Shown: positions 26,890-36,460 of the stretch, one piece after another
How the letters are laid out: every line of letters starts with the position of its first letter
Numbering within the stretch: the stretch's first letter is position 1
Origin: Mesorhizobium sp. M7A.F.Ca.US.008.03.1.1
Lineage (GTDB): Bacteria; Pseudomonadota; Alphaproteobacteria; Rhizobiales; Rhizobiaceae
Assembly (NCBI RefSeq): GCF_003997495.1
Contig: NZ_RZRU01000007.1
Coordinates: 186,001-250,000, forward strand
Direction: 5' to 3'
DNA: 64,000 nt
The notes under the pieces: generated by a model
The model's input: the letters and a program-made list of their open reading frames with translations, nothing else
The model's database searches: none
What the model was told of the DNA's origin: nothing
Program-made: the position numbers and the translations under genes

Positions 26890-26978
26890 AAATCTCGCCC
26901 GTTTGAAGGCTCTCGAGGAGCCGGAGCCGGTCTAAAGTGGTCCGGCGTTGCCGCCGGACCACGGGTTCATAGGCCAGC

Positions 26979-28643
26979 CTACATGCCGAGCGAAGCTTTG
27001 TAGAGCTTGATCTGGTTGTCGCGGCCGATCTGGTCGGTCAGCTTCTCCCAGGCCGCCGCAATGGCGTCGGCGCCTTCCTGCGCCTTCATCTTGCCGGCGA
27101 AAGTGTTGGCCAGGATGTCCTCGGCGGCGCTGTAGTACTGGAAGATGCCGGGGATGCGTGGCTCGATCGCCGCATTCGGATGGTTGTAGCTGTCGGCTTC
27201 CGACTTGAGATACGAGGTGATGAATGCCTCGTCGTAGCCGGCCGCCACCCACTCCGGAATGTCGAAATGGGAATTGCGGTACGGCTGGAAGCCCGACGGA
27301 TACGCCGCGCACCAGAGCGAGAGGTCCTTGCCGCCAAGATGGGCGGCAGCGGACCAGGCTGCCTTTTTCTTCTTTTCGTCGCTGTCGACGCGGGCCATGA
27401 CATAGACGCCCCAGCCGAGATAGGCGCAGTTCGGCGCATAGTTCGGGCCGCTGGCAAGCTTGTCCCACTTGCCTGTCTTGGAATTGTAGACATCGTCGGA
27501 GCCTGGCAGGATCGAGAAGCCGGTGACGTCCCCGACGACCGAGGAGTCGCTGGTCTTCGCATTCGAGCCAGCGTCTCCCCACCAAGCCAGCATCGAACCA
27601 GTGCCGCCCAGGAATTGCGAGAAACAGGTCTGGTTCGGGTCAGCGTTGATTTGATCTTGCGGTTCGAAAGGCAGCGCATCGATCACGTCCTGGATCGCCC
27701 GCACCCAGGCCGGGTTGTTGACGCGCGGTTTCATCGTATCCGGATCGAACAGCCACGCCTTGTCGTCGGGATGCTTGGCATAGGCGCTGGCGCGGCTGCC
27801 GAGGAAGTAGAAGCCGAAACCGCCCCAGGGCTTGGGCGCGTCGAGATAGCCATAAACGTCCTGGCCCTTCATCTGCTTGCCCTTGAGGAATTTGGTCACC
27901 GCCTGCACCTGCTGCCAGGTCTTCGGTACGCCCCATTCGCCCGCACCGCCGCCATCCTTCCACGCCTTGGCGAGGTCGGCATCGGCGAAGACGTCGGTGC
28001 GGTAGTTGAAGTTGTGCGCGTCGCCGTCGACGGTCACGCGATATTGCTTGCCGTTCCAGGTACCGACCGGAGGCTTCAGATAGGCCACCAGGTCGTCCAT
28101 ATCGATCTGTTTCCTGACCCAGTCGGGCATTTCGGAAGTCAGACCCTTGCCGCAAACGTCGCCTTCGAATGGCGCGCCCATCTCGACGATATCAAAGTCG
28201 ATTGTGTTCGTGGCGATCGCCTGCTGCAGGCGCGGATTGTAGTCCGCCTGTGCAAGGTCGATCCAGTTGATCTTGGCGCCAGTATAGGCCTCCCACGGCT
28301 TCAGGAAGCCGCGGAACAGCACATTGTGCAGGTTCTGGTTGTTGAGACCCATGAAGGTCAGCTCGACGCCGGCGAATTCGCCTTCCTTCACGTTGGCCTT
28401 GGTCGCCTCGAGGCAGAGTTCACCGACCTTCTGGAAATCGGCGTCCGTCGGCTGGCCTTTGCCGACGCCGGGGATTTGCAGGATTTTTGTGCGCAGTTCG
28501 CTTGCCGCGGAGGCCGGGCGCGTCAAGGCGCCAAGTCCGGCGCCGGATGCGGCTGCGATCGCGGCCATGCTGGCCGCACCCTTCAATATGTCGCGCCTTG
28601 TGGCGCCGGCTCGAACCAGTTTGTCGTAAAGACCCGTTCTCAT
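26979..28643 (-). CDS. Large ABC transporter substrate-binding protein, Tat-exported
   Basis: This 554-residue protein starts with a twin-arginine signal (ATRRDILKGAASMAAIAAASGAG split around RRDILK) and an Ala-rich h-region, so it is exported folded. The size is larger than the usual 400-450 residues of CUT1 binding proteins, and it has conserved segments FGFYFLGSRASAYAK and GWGVYVMARV. It begins the minus-strand transporter operon and is divergent from the ATPase gene at 28933. Tat export may mean it binds a cofactor or folds fast. The bound ligand is unknown. Confidence 0.87.
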   Translation of the reverse strand: MRTGLYDKLVRAGATRRDILKGAASMAAIAAASGAGLGALTRPASAASELRTKILQIPGVGKGQPTDADFQKVGELCLEATKANVKEGEFAGVELTFMGLNNQNLHNVLFRGFLKPWEAYTGAKINWIDLAQADYNPRLQQAIATNTIDFDIVEMGAPFEGDVCGKGLTSEMPDWVRKQIDMDDLVAYLKPPVGTWNGKQYRVTVDGDAHNFNYRTDVFADADLAKAWKDGGGAGEWGVPKTWQQVQAVTKFLKGKQMKGQDVYGYLDAPKPWGGFGFYFLGSRASAYAKHPDDKAWLFDPDTMKPRVNNPAWVRAIQDVIDALPFEPQDQINADPNQTCFSQFLGGTGSMLAWWGDAGSNAKTSDSSVVGDVTGFSILPGSDDVYNSKTGKWDKLASGPNYAPNCAYLGWGVYVMARVDSDEKKKKAAWSAAAHLGGKDLSLWCAAYPSGFQPYRNSHFDIPEWVAAGYDEAFITSYLKSEADSYNHPNAAIEPRIPGIFQYYSAAEDILANTFAGKMKAQEGADAIAAAWEKLTDQIGRDNQIKLYKASLGM

Positions 28644-28932
28644 CGCCTATTCCTCCCAGAACATCAGTGTGAATAAATCGGCCAACTGTCGGACGCCAGA
28701 GCGCCAACGATGCTCCCGGTTCGGAAACGAATTAGGCAGGACCCCACCCTGCGTGGATTGAAGTTCCGATTGCGGATCGGGTACCGACATTTTGACCAGC
28801 GCCTGCCACTATTCTCACAACCAAACGCCGTGTCAACGAGAACGGGTTTTTATCTATAAGGGACCGACTTGCCCTGACAGGTCGCGTTGGTTAGCTTCTG
28901 CGCCTACGGCTAATGGAGCCGATGGGGGAGAT

Positions 28933-29991
<1,059 letters not shown>

Positions 29992-30018
29992 TCCCAACCC
30001 GGCTTCACGAGGAATACC

Positions 30019-30471
30019 ATGCTCAAAGGCATCAACCCGCTGCTCAATGCCGACGTGCTGCAGGCATTGCGGGCAATGGGGCATGGCGATGATCTGATCA
30101 TCGCCGACACCAATTTTCCATCCGATTCGGTGGCGCGCCAGACGGCGCTCGGCCGCGTGCTGCGCATCGATGCCTCGGCGGCGCAAGTGGTCAAGGCGGT
30201 GCTGTCGCTCTACCCGCTCGATACATTCGTCGACGATTCGGCTGCGCGCATGGAAATCGTCGGCAAGCCCAGCGAAATTCCGCCCGTGCAAAGCGAAGTG
30301 CAGAAGGAGGTCGACAAGGCCGAGGGCAAGTCGTGGCCCATGATCGCGGTCGAGCGCTATGCCTTCTATGAGCGCGCCAAACAGGCCTATTGCGTCATTC
30401 AGACCGGCGAACGCCGCTTCTACGGCTGCTTCGCCTTCCGCAAGGGCGTCGTGCCGCCGGATGCGGAGTAG
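30019..30471 (+). CDS. FucU/RbsD-family sugar mutarotase
   Basis: The 150-residue protein belongs to the RbsD/FucU fold: MLKGINPLLNADVLQALRAMGHGDDLIIADTNFPSDS holds the catalytic His and Asp (MGHGD, ADTNFP). The length of about 145-150 residues fits FucU (L-fucose mutarotase) better than RbsD. It would speed the alpha/beta interconversion of the transported sugar. It follows the ATPase by 27 bases and precedes the PfkB kinase by 4 bases, so the three genes form an operon. Confidence 0.9.
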   Translation: MLKGINPLLNADVLQALRAMGHGDDLIIADTNFPSDSVARQTALGRVLRIDASAAQVVKAVLSLYPLDTFVDDSAARMEIVGKPSEIPPVQSEVQKEVDKAEGKSWPMIAVERYAFYERAKQAYCVIQTGERRFYGCFAFRKGVVPPDAE

Positions 30472-30475
30472 CGGC

Positions 30476-31420
30476 ATGGCTTCGGGCAAGCCGGTCGTCA
30501 TGAAGCCTGTCGTCATATTGGGTGTGTTCGTCGCCGACACCGCCTACAGGGCGCAGCGGCAGCCGCGCATGGGCGAAACCATCCTCGGCACTTCCTTCAC
30601 GCTGGGACCGGGTGGCAAGGGCTCGAACCAGGCGGTTGCCGCCGGCAAGCTCGGCGCCGACGTCACCTTCCTCACCCGCCTCGGCGTCGATCCCTTCGCC
30701 GACATGGCCAGGCAGACCTGGGCGCAGGCGGGCGTCAAGAATGCCGTCATCGACACGCCGGAAAGCTACACCGGTGCGGCCTACATTTTCGTCGAGGAGA
30801 CCACCGGCAACAACGCCATCATTGTCAGTCCCGGTGCTGCCATGCTGATCTCGCCAGCCGATATCGAAGCCAATGCCGCGCTGATCAGCAGTGCCGGCGT
30901 TTTCGTCACTCAGCTCGAACAGCCGATCGAAGCAGCTATGCGGGCGCTGGGGATCGCGCGTGGGGCAGGGGTGACGACGATCCTCAATCCGGCCCCGGCG
31001 GCAAAGCTTCCCGACCGCATCTACACGCTGTGCGACTACCTCACACCCAACGAGACGGAGACTGAGGAATTGACCGGGATGAAGGTCTCCTCGGTCGATG
31101 ACGCGCGAGCTGCTGCGGATAAGCTGCTCAAAAAGGGGGTCGGCACAATCATCATCACGCTCGGTGACAAGGGCGCGCTTTTGCACTCGAAAGATCGCTC
31201 CGACCATGTTCCAGCTGTCAGCGCCGGCCCGGTGGTCGAAACCACGGGGGCAGGCGATGCCTTCAACGGCGGGCTGGCCGCGGCACTGTCGCGAGGCGTG
31301 GAGCCGCTGCAGGCGGTGCGCTTCGCCTGCGCCGTCGCTGGCATTTCGGTGACGCGACCAGGGACGGCGCCATCGATGCCGACGCTCCGGGAGGTCGAGG
31401 CGCTGCTGGCGAGGGGATGA
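30476..31420 (+). CDS. PfkB-family sugar kinase (ribokinase-like)
   Basis: The 314-residue kinase has both PfkB signatures: GGKGSNQAVAAGKLGADVTF near residue 45 and TTGAGDAFNGGLAAAL near residue 260 with the catalytic Asp. It is closest in form to ribokinase. The start at 30476 is chosen because GGAG lies 7 bases before it; an ATG 8 codons further is possible. With the mutarotase next door it probably phosphorylates the imported sugar. Whether that is ribose, fucose-type or another sugar cannot be told. Confidence 0.9.
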   Translation: MASGKPVVMKPVVILGVFVADTAYRAQRQPRMGETILGTSFTLGPGGKGSNQAVAAGKLGADVTFLTRLGVDPFADMARQTWAQAGVKNAVIDTPESYTGAAYIFVEETTGNNAIIVSPGAAMLISPADIEANAALISSAGVFVTQLEQPIEAAMRALGIARGAGVTTILNPAPAAKLPDRIYTLCDYLTPNETETEELTGMKVSSVDDARAAADKLLKKGVGTIIITLGDKGALLHSKDRSDHVPAVSAGPVVETTGAGDAFNGGLAAALSRGVEPLQAVRFACAVAGISVTRPGTAPSMPTLREVEALLARG

Positions 31421-31468
31421 GATCGGCTTGGCTGACCGGCCGACGCCGCCTCCGGCCCGTTTTCAAGC

Positions 31469-32590
31469 CTATGATTTTTTCGAACGCAAGCTTGTGGAGA
31501 TCTTGCGCAGCGGGCCTGTGAAGCGCCAGCTTCTGGACTGATGCAAGGCCGCGACTTGCATCTGGCACGCTTGCAACCTTTGTTCGATCTCGTCCTTCTC
31601 GTTCCTGGCCTCCGAAGCGGCGCTTCGCAGCCCGACGCTGCTTTGGTGAGCCGCCTCAAGCTCACTGCGCAATCTTGAGATTTCAGAATGCAACGTCGCC
31701 TTCTCGGCTTCAGCGCTTGCAAGCATCGGTCGGATCGTCTGCACATCCTCCCAGGCAAGGCGCGCTACCAGATCCCCGACGGCACGGCGCATCTGCTCGC
31801 TCCAGGCCGCGGGATCAACCCGCATGAGGCGCGAGTACTCGGATTGTTCCTTGCTGGCGTTCGGTATCCAGACGCGCAAGGCCGAAGGCCACCAGCCGGC
31901 TCTGTCGGCGATATCAAGCAGCGTGGCGAGTTGAGATACTGCGGAGTGCCGTGATTTCTTCCATGCGGCGCTGAAATGCAGGACGGTTGGAACGCGGCAA
32001 TAGGTGAAGGGATTTCGCGGATTCTCGCGCATAATTCGCCGCCACAATTGCCAGTCCCCGGCCGATGCGACATCTTCCGGCCAGACATCTCGCGAAGGCA
32101 GGCAATCAGCCCGATACAGGAAGCAACTGGCGGGTATCGTGTTGCCGACCTCAGTGAACACCCTGAACTCGTCGGCCAGATCCAGATTGGTCAGGAAGGG
32201 TGCTGCGATGCCATCGGTGGAAACCCACAGCGCCTGACTGTACGCGATGGCAGCTCCATTTTTGAGGCCATCCGCCAGGGTTTCAAAATGATCCGGAAAC
32301 AGGAGGTCGTCATCGGCGGCAAAGCCGATCATCTCGCCGCGTGCCTCATGCAGCACGATGTTGCGGTTCGCGTAGCCGAAGTTCGGCGCCTTGGGGAGAT
32401 CGAAGAAACGAATGCGGCTGTCATGGAAGGCTTCGACCACCTCGGCCGTGCCGGCCGCGCAGCCGTCGCCGACGACCAGCAGTTCAAAATCCTCGACGGT
32501 CTGGTCCAGCACCGACTGGATAGCCACACCGATGACATCCACGCGCGAGTGCGTCGGCATGAGGATGGAAAAGCGGGGCTTGCTCACCAT
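31469..32590 (-). CDS. Glycosyltransferase family 2 with C-terminal coiled coil
   Basis: The 373-residue protein has a GT-A fold: FSILMPTHSRVDVIGVAIQSVL at the start, LLVVGDGCAAGT, and a DDD nucleotide-sugar site in FAADDDLLFP. After the catalytic domain, from about residue 295 to 350, a charged coiled coil follows and the end carries SRSWRFTGPLRKI, a motif seen at the C-terminus of many surface-polysaccharide glycosyltransferases. It overlaps the RmlC-like gene upstream by 7 bases. The sugar and acceptor are unknown, and no other polysaccharide genes are nearby. Confidence 0.88.
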   Translation of the reverse strand: MVSKPRFSILMPTHSRVDVIGVAIQSVLDQTVEDFELLVVGDGCAAGTAEVVEAFHDSRIRFFDLPKAPNFGYANRNIVLHEARGEMIGFAADDDLLFPDHFETLADGLKNGAAIAYSQALWVSTDGIAAPFLTNLDLADEFRVFTEVGNTIPASCFLYRADCLPSRDVWPEDVASAGDWQLWRRIMRENPRNPFTYCRVPTVLHFSAAWKKSRHSAVSQLATLLDIADRAGWWPSALRVWIPNASKEQSEYSRLMRVDPAAWSEQMRRAVGDLVARLAWEDVQTIRPMLASAEAEKATLHSEISRLRSELEAAHQSSVGLRSAASEARNEKDEIEQRLQACQMQVAALHQSRSWRFTGPLRKISTSLRSKKS

Positions 32591-33144
32591 CCCTTCGCGC
32601 TGCCGAAATCATGGGGGATGAGATCGGTATCGATCGGCAGGCGGTACTTATCGGGATTTGCGTGATCGTATTGTATCGTCGGGAAATTGATGGCGACCAA
32701 ATCGGATGTTCCGATGTTTCTATCGGCATGCCAGACAAATTTCGGAATGTTGACCAGGCGTGGATGATTGCCGGAGAGGTAAACCTTCGAAACCTTGCCA
32801 TATGTGCTGGATTCGGGGCGGGGGTCATAAAGGACCAGTTCCATCTCGCCGCTGATCACAAAATAGCGGTCCTCATGCAGCTTGTGCAGGCCCCACCCTT
32901 TCACCACGCCAGGGCGAATTGTGAACATGTAGGAAAAGACCAGCGGGTCGGCATGCCAACCCCAGCGCGGGTCATAGATCTCGGTCACGCTGCCGCGGTC
33001 GTCATTGTGCCGGATGCTGTCGAAAAAGGACATGCCGTCCACAAGGGGCGTAGTGCTTTGCCGTTGCTCGTCCAGAGTCCGTTGATCCTGCTTGGCAGCG
33101 GCAAGTGTTGTGTCCAGAAGATTCAGGCTGGTGTGATCGCTCAT
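32584..33144 (-). CDS. RmlC-like cupin (dTDP-dehydrorhamnose 3,5-epimerase family)
   Basis: This 186-residue cupin resembles dTDP-4-dehydrorhamnose 3,5-epimerase and FdtA-type sugar-nucleotide isomerases: PLVFSYMFTIRPGVVKGWGLHKLHEDRYFVISGEMELVLYD holds the barrel with the active-site His (in short segments GLHKLHEDRY). The last part FVWHADRNIGTSDLVAINFPT is typical. It overlaps the glycosyltransferase by 7 bases, so the two act together, probably making or transferring a deoxysugar. The start at 33144 has GGAAG upstream at a long spacing, so it is moderately certain. Confidence 0.82.
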   Translation of the reverse strand: MSDHTSLNLLDTTLAAAKQDQRTLDEQRQSTTPLVDGMSFFDSIRHNDDRGSVTEIYDPRWGWHADPLVFSYMFTIRPGVVKGWGLHKLHEDRYFVISGEMELVLYDPRPESSTYGKVSKVYLSGNHPRLVNIPKFVWHADRNIGTSDLVAINFPTIQYDHANPDKYRLPIDTDLIPHDFGSAKGW

Positions 33145-33515
33145 GAACAAAGCTTCCGTTTTTGACCGTCTTAGCCCGACCTTCTTCTCACAATTTTCGA
33201 TGGATGTCCTGATCGGGCTAACAGGTACGTGCAGCCATGATGACTTTTTCGGGCACGGTTGGGGTTTCGATGGGAGCGGAGGCAGGCGCGTAGCGGGGGG
33301 TGCCACCGACAAGATTGGGAAGCGCCTTGCTTTGCGCCGGTTGAACGCGACCAGAGCGTGACGCGTCAATGCCGACGTTGCAGAGGCGTCTTGCGTCCAT
33401 GCTTGGCAGATCCAACTCAGATACGAGACAATCCGAGTTGCCTCATCCAAGAAGATTTTTGACAATCAATGTCGACATTTCTCCAAAGCCAAGGGCTTGT
33501 ATCCCTTGAGAGAAA
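33145..33515. other. Gap of 371 bases before tRNA-Asp
   Basis: No gene is supported here. A 6-bp stem (CAAGGG with CCCTTG at 33490-33508), 8 bases past the tRNA-Asp 3' end on minus, may mark its terminator, though no T-run follows. The rest is the leader of the RmlC-like gene; the open frame continuing upstream of that gene is not similar to anything recognised. Confidence 0.5.
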
Positions 33516-33592
33516 TGGCGCGAGTGACGGGGCTCGAACCCGCGACCTCCGGCGTGACAGGCCGGCACTCTAACCAACTGAGCTACACCCGC
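33516..33592 (-). tRNA. tRNA-Asp (GUC)
   Basis: The 77-base sequence folds as a tRNA: acceptor arm GCGGGTG with CACTCGC (one G-T pair), T8-A9, D-arm GCTC, anticodon loop CTGTCAC giving anticodon GTC (aspartate), T-loop GGTTCGAGC, and an encoded CCA end. Confidence 0.96.
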
Positions 33593-33596
33593 GCAT

Positions 33597-33623
33597 GACG
33601 AACACGTGTCAGCCGTGTTCGTC
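33597..33623 (-). other. Perfect hairpin in the tRNA-Asp leader
   Basis: A 10-bp perfect stem (GACGAACACG with CGTGTTCGTC, 7-base loop) lies four bases upstream of the mature tRNA-Asp 5' end and just after its predicted transcription start. It may guide RNase P or E cleavage of the precursor, or bind a protein. Confidence 0.6.
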
Positions 33624-33633
33624 GTTGGGGCGC

Positions 33634-33662
33634 TGGATAAGGGGTTCGCCACCGGGTGTCAA
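33634..33662 (-). promoter_or_regulatory. Promoter of tRNA-Asp
   Basis: On the minus strand TTGACA (33662-33657) and TATCCA (33639-33634) are 17 bases apart, close to consensus. Transcription should start near 33627. Confidence 0.78.
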
Positions 33663-33766
33663 GCGTGACAGGACAGCATAACAGCAAACAGGAGAAGGTT
33701 TTTTGACAGCCGGCGTTTTGTTGGCAAAACCGGCATCCAACCAGGGCGTCCTGCACTCATTTGGCC

Positions 33767-33795
33767 TTGCGAAGCGGACCCTGACCGCTTAAAGG
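33767..33795 (+). promoter_or_regulatory. Weak candidate promoter of tRNA-Val
   Basis: TTGCGA (33767-33772) and TAAAGG (33790-33795) lie 17 bases apart, directly before the tRNA-Val gene. The -10 box is poor. Confidence 0.35.
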
Positions 33796-33808
33796 TCCGG
33801 CCCGGAGC

Positions 33809-33884
<76 letters not shown>

Positions 33885-33885
33885 T

Positions 33886-34539
33886 TCACACGATCTCCGG
33901 TGCGGTTGTAAGCCGTTTGGCGACATAGATGCTGTGGTCCGGCAATCCCGGCTCCCGCAACACCGCGAACCCGATGGCCCTGTAGAAGCGCAGCGCATTG
34001 TGATTGTCCGGCATCACTTCGAGGCAAAGCCCGCGTGAACCGAGCGCGGCGAGCCTTTGCTCGAGAAAAGCCATCGCCCGCCGGCCGATGCCTTTTCCAC
34101 GCGCCTGCGGCAACAGGTCGATATGACCGTGCGAAGGGTAGGCAGCCAGGGCCGGCGGAATGGTGAAATCGCGATGATGGATCTGGTGGCGAGCCCAGTC
34201 GCTGCCGCTCCAGCATGCGCGGTCGGGTCCGGGATCGGTCACCTGCGCCTGAAGGCGCGGATACCACTTTGCGGCCAGGCCGGCATTGAAAGCCTTTGTG
34301 TCTTTTGCACCCAGCAGATAGCCGGCGGCGCCCGTTGGCCCATCGACGATGAAAGCGAGGTCGGGCTCCAGCACCTGGTAGGGGATGGTGTAGATCTGGC
34401 CCAACAGATCCGGAGCGTCTTCGCGACCGGTTGCATCCTTGCCGGCATCACCGGTCTTGAGGCAGATCATGGCAAGTGCGGGATGGTCGGCCTCGGTCGC
34501 CTGGCGCAGGAAGAAGCCATCGCCGAAATCGGTAATCAT
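33886..34539 (-). CDS. GNAT-family N-acetyltransferase
   Basis: The 217-residue protein has the GNAT acetyl-CoA motif in DLLPQARGKGIGRRAMAFLEQRLAALG near residue 140 and the C-terminal MPDNHNALRFYRAIGF segment. It resembles acetyltransferases that act on amino sugars or small amines. Its ATG overlaps the SDR stop by four bases (ATGA), so it is the last gene of the CUT2 transporter operon and probably acetylates an intermediate or an inhibitory by-product of that pathway. It ends one base after the tRNA-Val gene. Confidence 0.86.
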   Translation of the reverse strand: MITDFGDGFFLRQATEADHPALAMICLKTGDAGKDATGREDAPDLLGQIYTIPYQVLEPDLAFIVDGPTGAAGYLLGAKDTKAFNAGLAAKWYPRLQAQVTDPGPDRACWSGSDWARHQIHHRDFTIPPALAAYPSHGHIDLLPQARGKGIGRRAMAFLEQRLAALGSRGLCLEVMPDNHNALRFYRAIGFAVLREPGLPDHSIYVAKRLTTAPEIV

Positions 34540-35306
34540 GGCGGAACGAGCCGGAAATCGCTGCCCTCGGGCAGCAACTGCCCGCCATCGACGACGATGG
34601 TCGTGCCGGTGATGTAACTGGCGTCGTCCGAGGCGAGGAACAGGAAGGCATTGGCGACATCGCGCGGGCTGCCGAGGCGGCCAAGCGGGATGGAATCCTC
34701 CATGTTCTTGATGAACGCCTCGCCGCGATGCAATTCGATCGCTTCGGTCAGGATGTTGCCGGGCTCGACGCCGTTGACGGTGATGCCGTAGCCGGAGAAT
34801 TCGAGCGCGGCGGCGCGGATGAAGCCGTTGATGCCGGCCTTGCTGGCCGAATAGTGGCCATGGCCCGGGCTGGTGACGTGCGGGCCGGTGATGGACGAGG
34901 TGTAGAGCATGCGGCCGAAGCCTTGCGCCTTCATCGGCACCAGGGCCGCGCGGCTGGCATTGAAGGTGCCGCGCAGATTGACCGCCATGACGCGGTCCCA
35001 GTCATCAGTGCTGGTGTTCTCGATCAGCTGCCAGGGATAGATGCCGGCATTCTGCACGATGATGTCGAGGCGGCCATACTGCTTCAGCGCCAGCGCTACG
35101 GCGGCCTCGGCGTCGCTCATTTGCGAGATGTCGGTGCGGATGAAGGGGACGCCCAACTCCTCAGCGGTGGCTTGCCCGGCCTCGACCTCGGTGTCGGCGA
35201 GCACCAGCCGCGCACCCTCTTCGGCAAAGCGCAGGGCGATGCCCTTGCCGATGCCGCGGGCGGCGCCGACGATGAGCGCCGCCTTGTCCTTTAGCCGTCC
35301 TGTCAT
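34536..35306 (-). CDS. Short-chain dehydrogenase/reductase
   Basis: The 256-residue SDR has the cofactor motif VGAARGIGKG (residues 12-21), NAG (QNAGIYPW), and the catalytic Ser-Tyr-Lys in SSITG and YSASKAG. It is of the classical type acting on sugars, polyols or hydroxy acids with NAD(P). It follows the sugar permease gene in the CUT2 operon, so its substrate is probably the transported sugar. The start at 35306 is preceded by AGGACGG; it lies within a 17-bp tandem repeat that also provides an ATG at 35323 in another frame. Confidence 0.9.
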   Translation of the reverse strand: MTGRLKDKAALIVGAARGIGKGIALRFAEEGARLVLADTEVEAGQATAEELGVPFIRTDISQMSDAEAAVALALKQYGRLDIIVQNAGIYPWQLIENTSTDDWDRVMAVNLRGTFNASRAALVPMKAQGFGRMLYTSSITGPHVTSPGHGHYSASKAGINGFIRAAALEFSGYGITVNGVEPGNILTEAIELHRGEAFIKNMEDSIPLGRLGSPRDVANAFLFLASDDASYITGTTIVVDGGQLLPEGSDFRLVPP

Positions 35307-35328
35307 GCGAGCCGTCCTGTCATGCGAG
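35295..35328 (-). repeat. 17-bp tandem duplication spanning a stop-start junction
   Basis: CTCGCATGACAGGACGG occurs twice in tandem. The first copy contains the permease stop, the second the SDR start. The first copy's own ATG (35323) opens a six-codon frame, MTGRLA, whose TGA overlaps the SDR ATG. Confidence 0.9.
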
Positions 35329-36315
35329 TCTTTGGCGAATGGTTTGCTTGAAGGCGTCGAGCAGCACCGCGGCCAGCACCAGCAGGCCATGAATCACCTG
35401 GGTGAAATTGGCCGGCAGGCCCATCAAATTGATCGCCGTGTTGATGGCCGAGAGCAAAAGCACGCCGGCATAGACGCCGGGGAGGGTGCCGACGCCGCCT
35501 TTCAGGCTGACGCCGCCGATGACGACGGCGGCGAAGGCGTTGAACAAAAGGCCGACGCCGAGATTGGCGGTGGCGCCCGACGTGCGGATCGCCAGCAGCC
35601 AGCCGGCGAGGCCGGCGATGGCGCCGGCGAGAACGAAGGCGATGATGAGATTGCGGTTCACCCGGATGCCGGCGCGGAAGGTCGCGGTCTCGTTGCCGCC
35701 GATCATCACCAGATGCCGGCCGAACGGTGTCTTGGCCATGATCAGCGAAAAGACCACGAAACAGCCAACCGCGATCCAGGCGGTGAGCGGCAGGCCGAGA
35801 AGGCGCTGGATGCCGAACCAGCGGATGGCCGGCGCCAGGTCCTGCGCCGAGCGGCCGCCCGACACGACCAGCACGAGGCCGCGCACCCAGATGTAGGACG
35901 CCAGGGTGATGATGAAGGCGCTCATCTTCACCTTGACCACCAGATAGCCGTTGAAGGCGCCGATGAGGCCGCCGACGGCCAGTGCCAGCAGCAGCGAAAC
36001 CGGAACCATCAGCCATTCGGGATGCAGCTGCACGCCCATGCCGATGCCCGACGAGCAAAACAGGATGCCGACCGCCATGGCGCTGAGCGCTGCGACGGAT
36101 TCGACCGACAGATCCATGTGGCCGGCGATGATCACCAGCGCCAGGCCGATCGACATGACGCCCAGCACGCTGGAAGCCTCGATGATGTTGGCGAAAATGC
36201 CGAGCTGAAAGTAGTTCGGGACGAAGATGGAGAAGACCACCAGCACGAACAGCAGCATGAACCAGACGAGGTTGTCGAGTACGAACTCCAGGGCTTTGCG
36301 TGTGCGCGGGTTCAT
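35320..36315 (-). CDS. CUT2 (ribose-type) ABC transporter permease
   Basis: The 331-residue membrane protein matches the RbsC/FrcC permease: eight to ten helices and the signature GHMDLSVESVAALSAM near residue 75, which is the family's substrate-path region, and AGAIAGLAGWLLAIRTSGATANLG near residue 225. The start at MNPRTRK was chosen by family length. It sits between the binding protein and the SDR genes in a minus-strand operon. The transported sugar is not known. Confidence 0.92.
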   Translation of the reverse strand: MNPRTRKALEFVLDNLVWFMLLFVLVVFSIFVPNYFQLGIFANIIEASSVLGVMSIGLALVIIAGHMDLSVESVAALSAMAVGILFCSSGIGMGVQLHPEWLMVPVSLLLALAVGGLIGAFNGYLVVKVKMSAFIITLASYIWVRGLVLVVSGGRSAQDLAPAIRWFGIQRLLGLPLTAWIAVGCFVVFSLIMAKTPFGRHLVMIGGNETATFRAGIRVNRNLIIAFVLAGAIAGLAGWLLAIRTSGATANLGVGLLFNAFAAVVIGGVSLKGGVGTLPGVYAGVLLLSAINTAINLMGLPANFTQVIHGLLVLAAVLLDAFKQTIRQRLA

Positions 36316-36460
36316 GGGCTGATCCGGTTGGCGCCCCCGCGAAATCAACTCGATTTCGTCGGGTTAGGGCGCGGATTCAAATTCGCCACGGCATCCTTTC
36401 GGACGCGGCGTTGTGAAAGGGCAGGCTCCGGGCCGCTATGGCCCGGAGCGCTTTCAACGA

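Noticed and set aside
25339..27003. 554-codon plus-strand frame opposite two permease genes
   Set aside because: It spans two well-supported minus-strand genes and has the Asp/His/Arg-rich shadow composition. No domain is visible.
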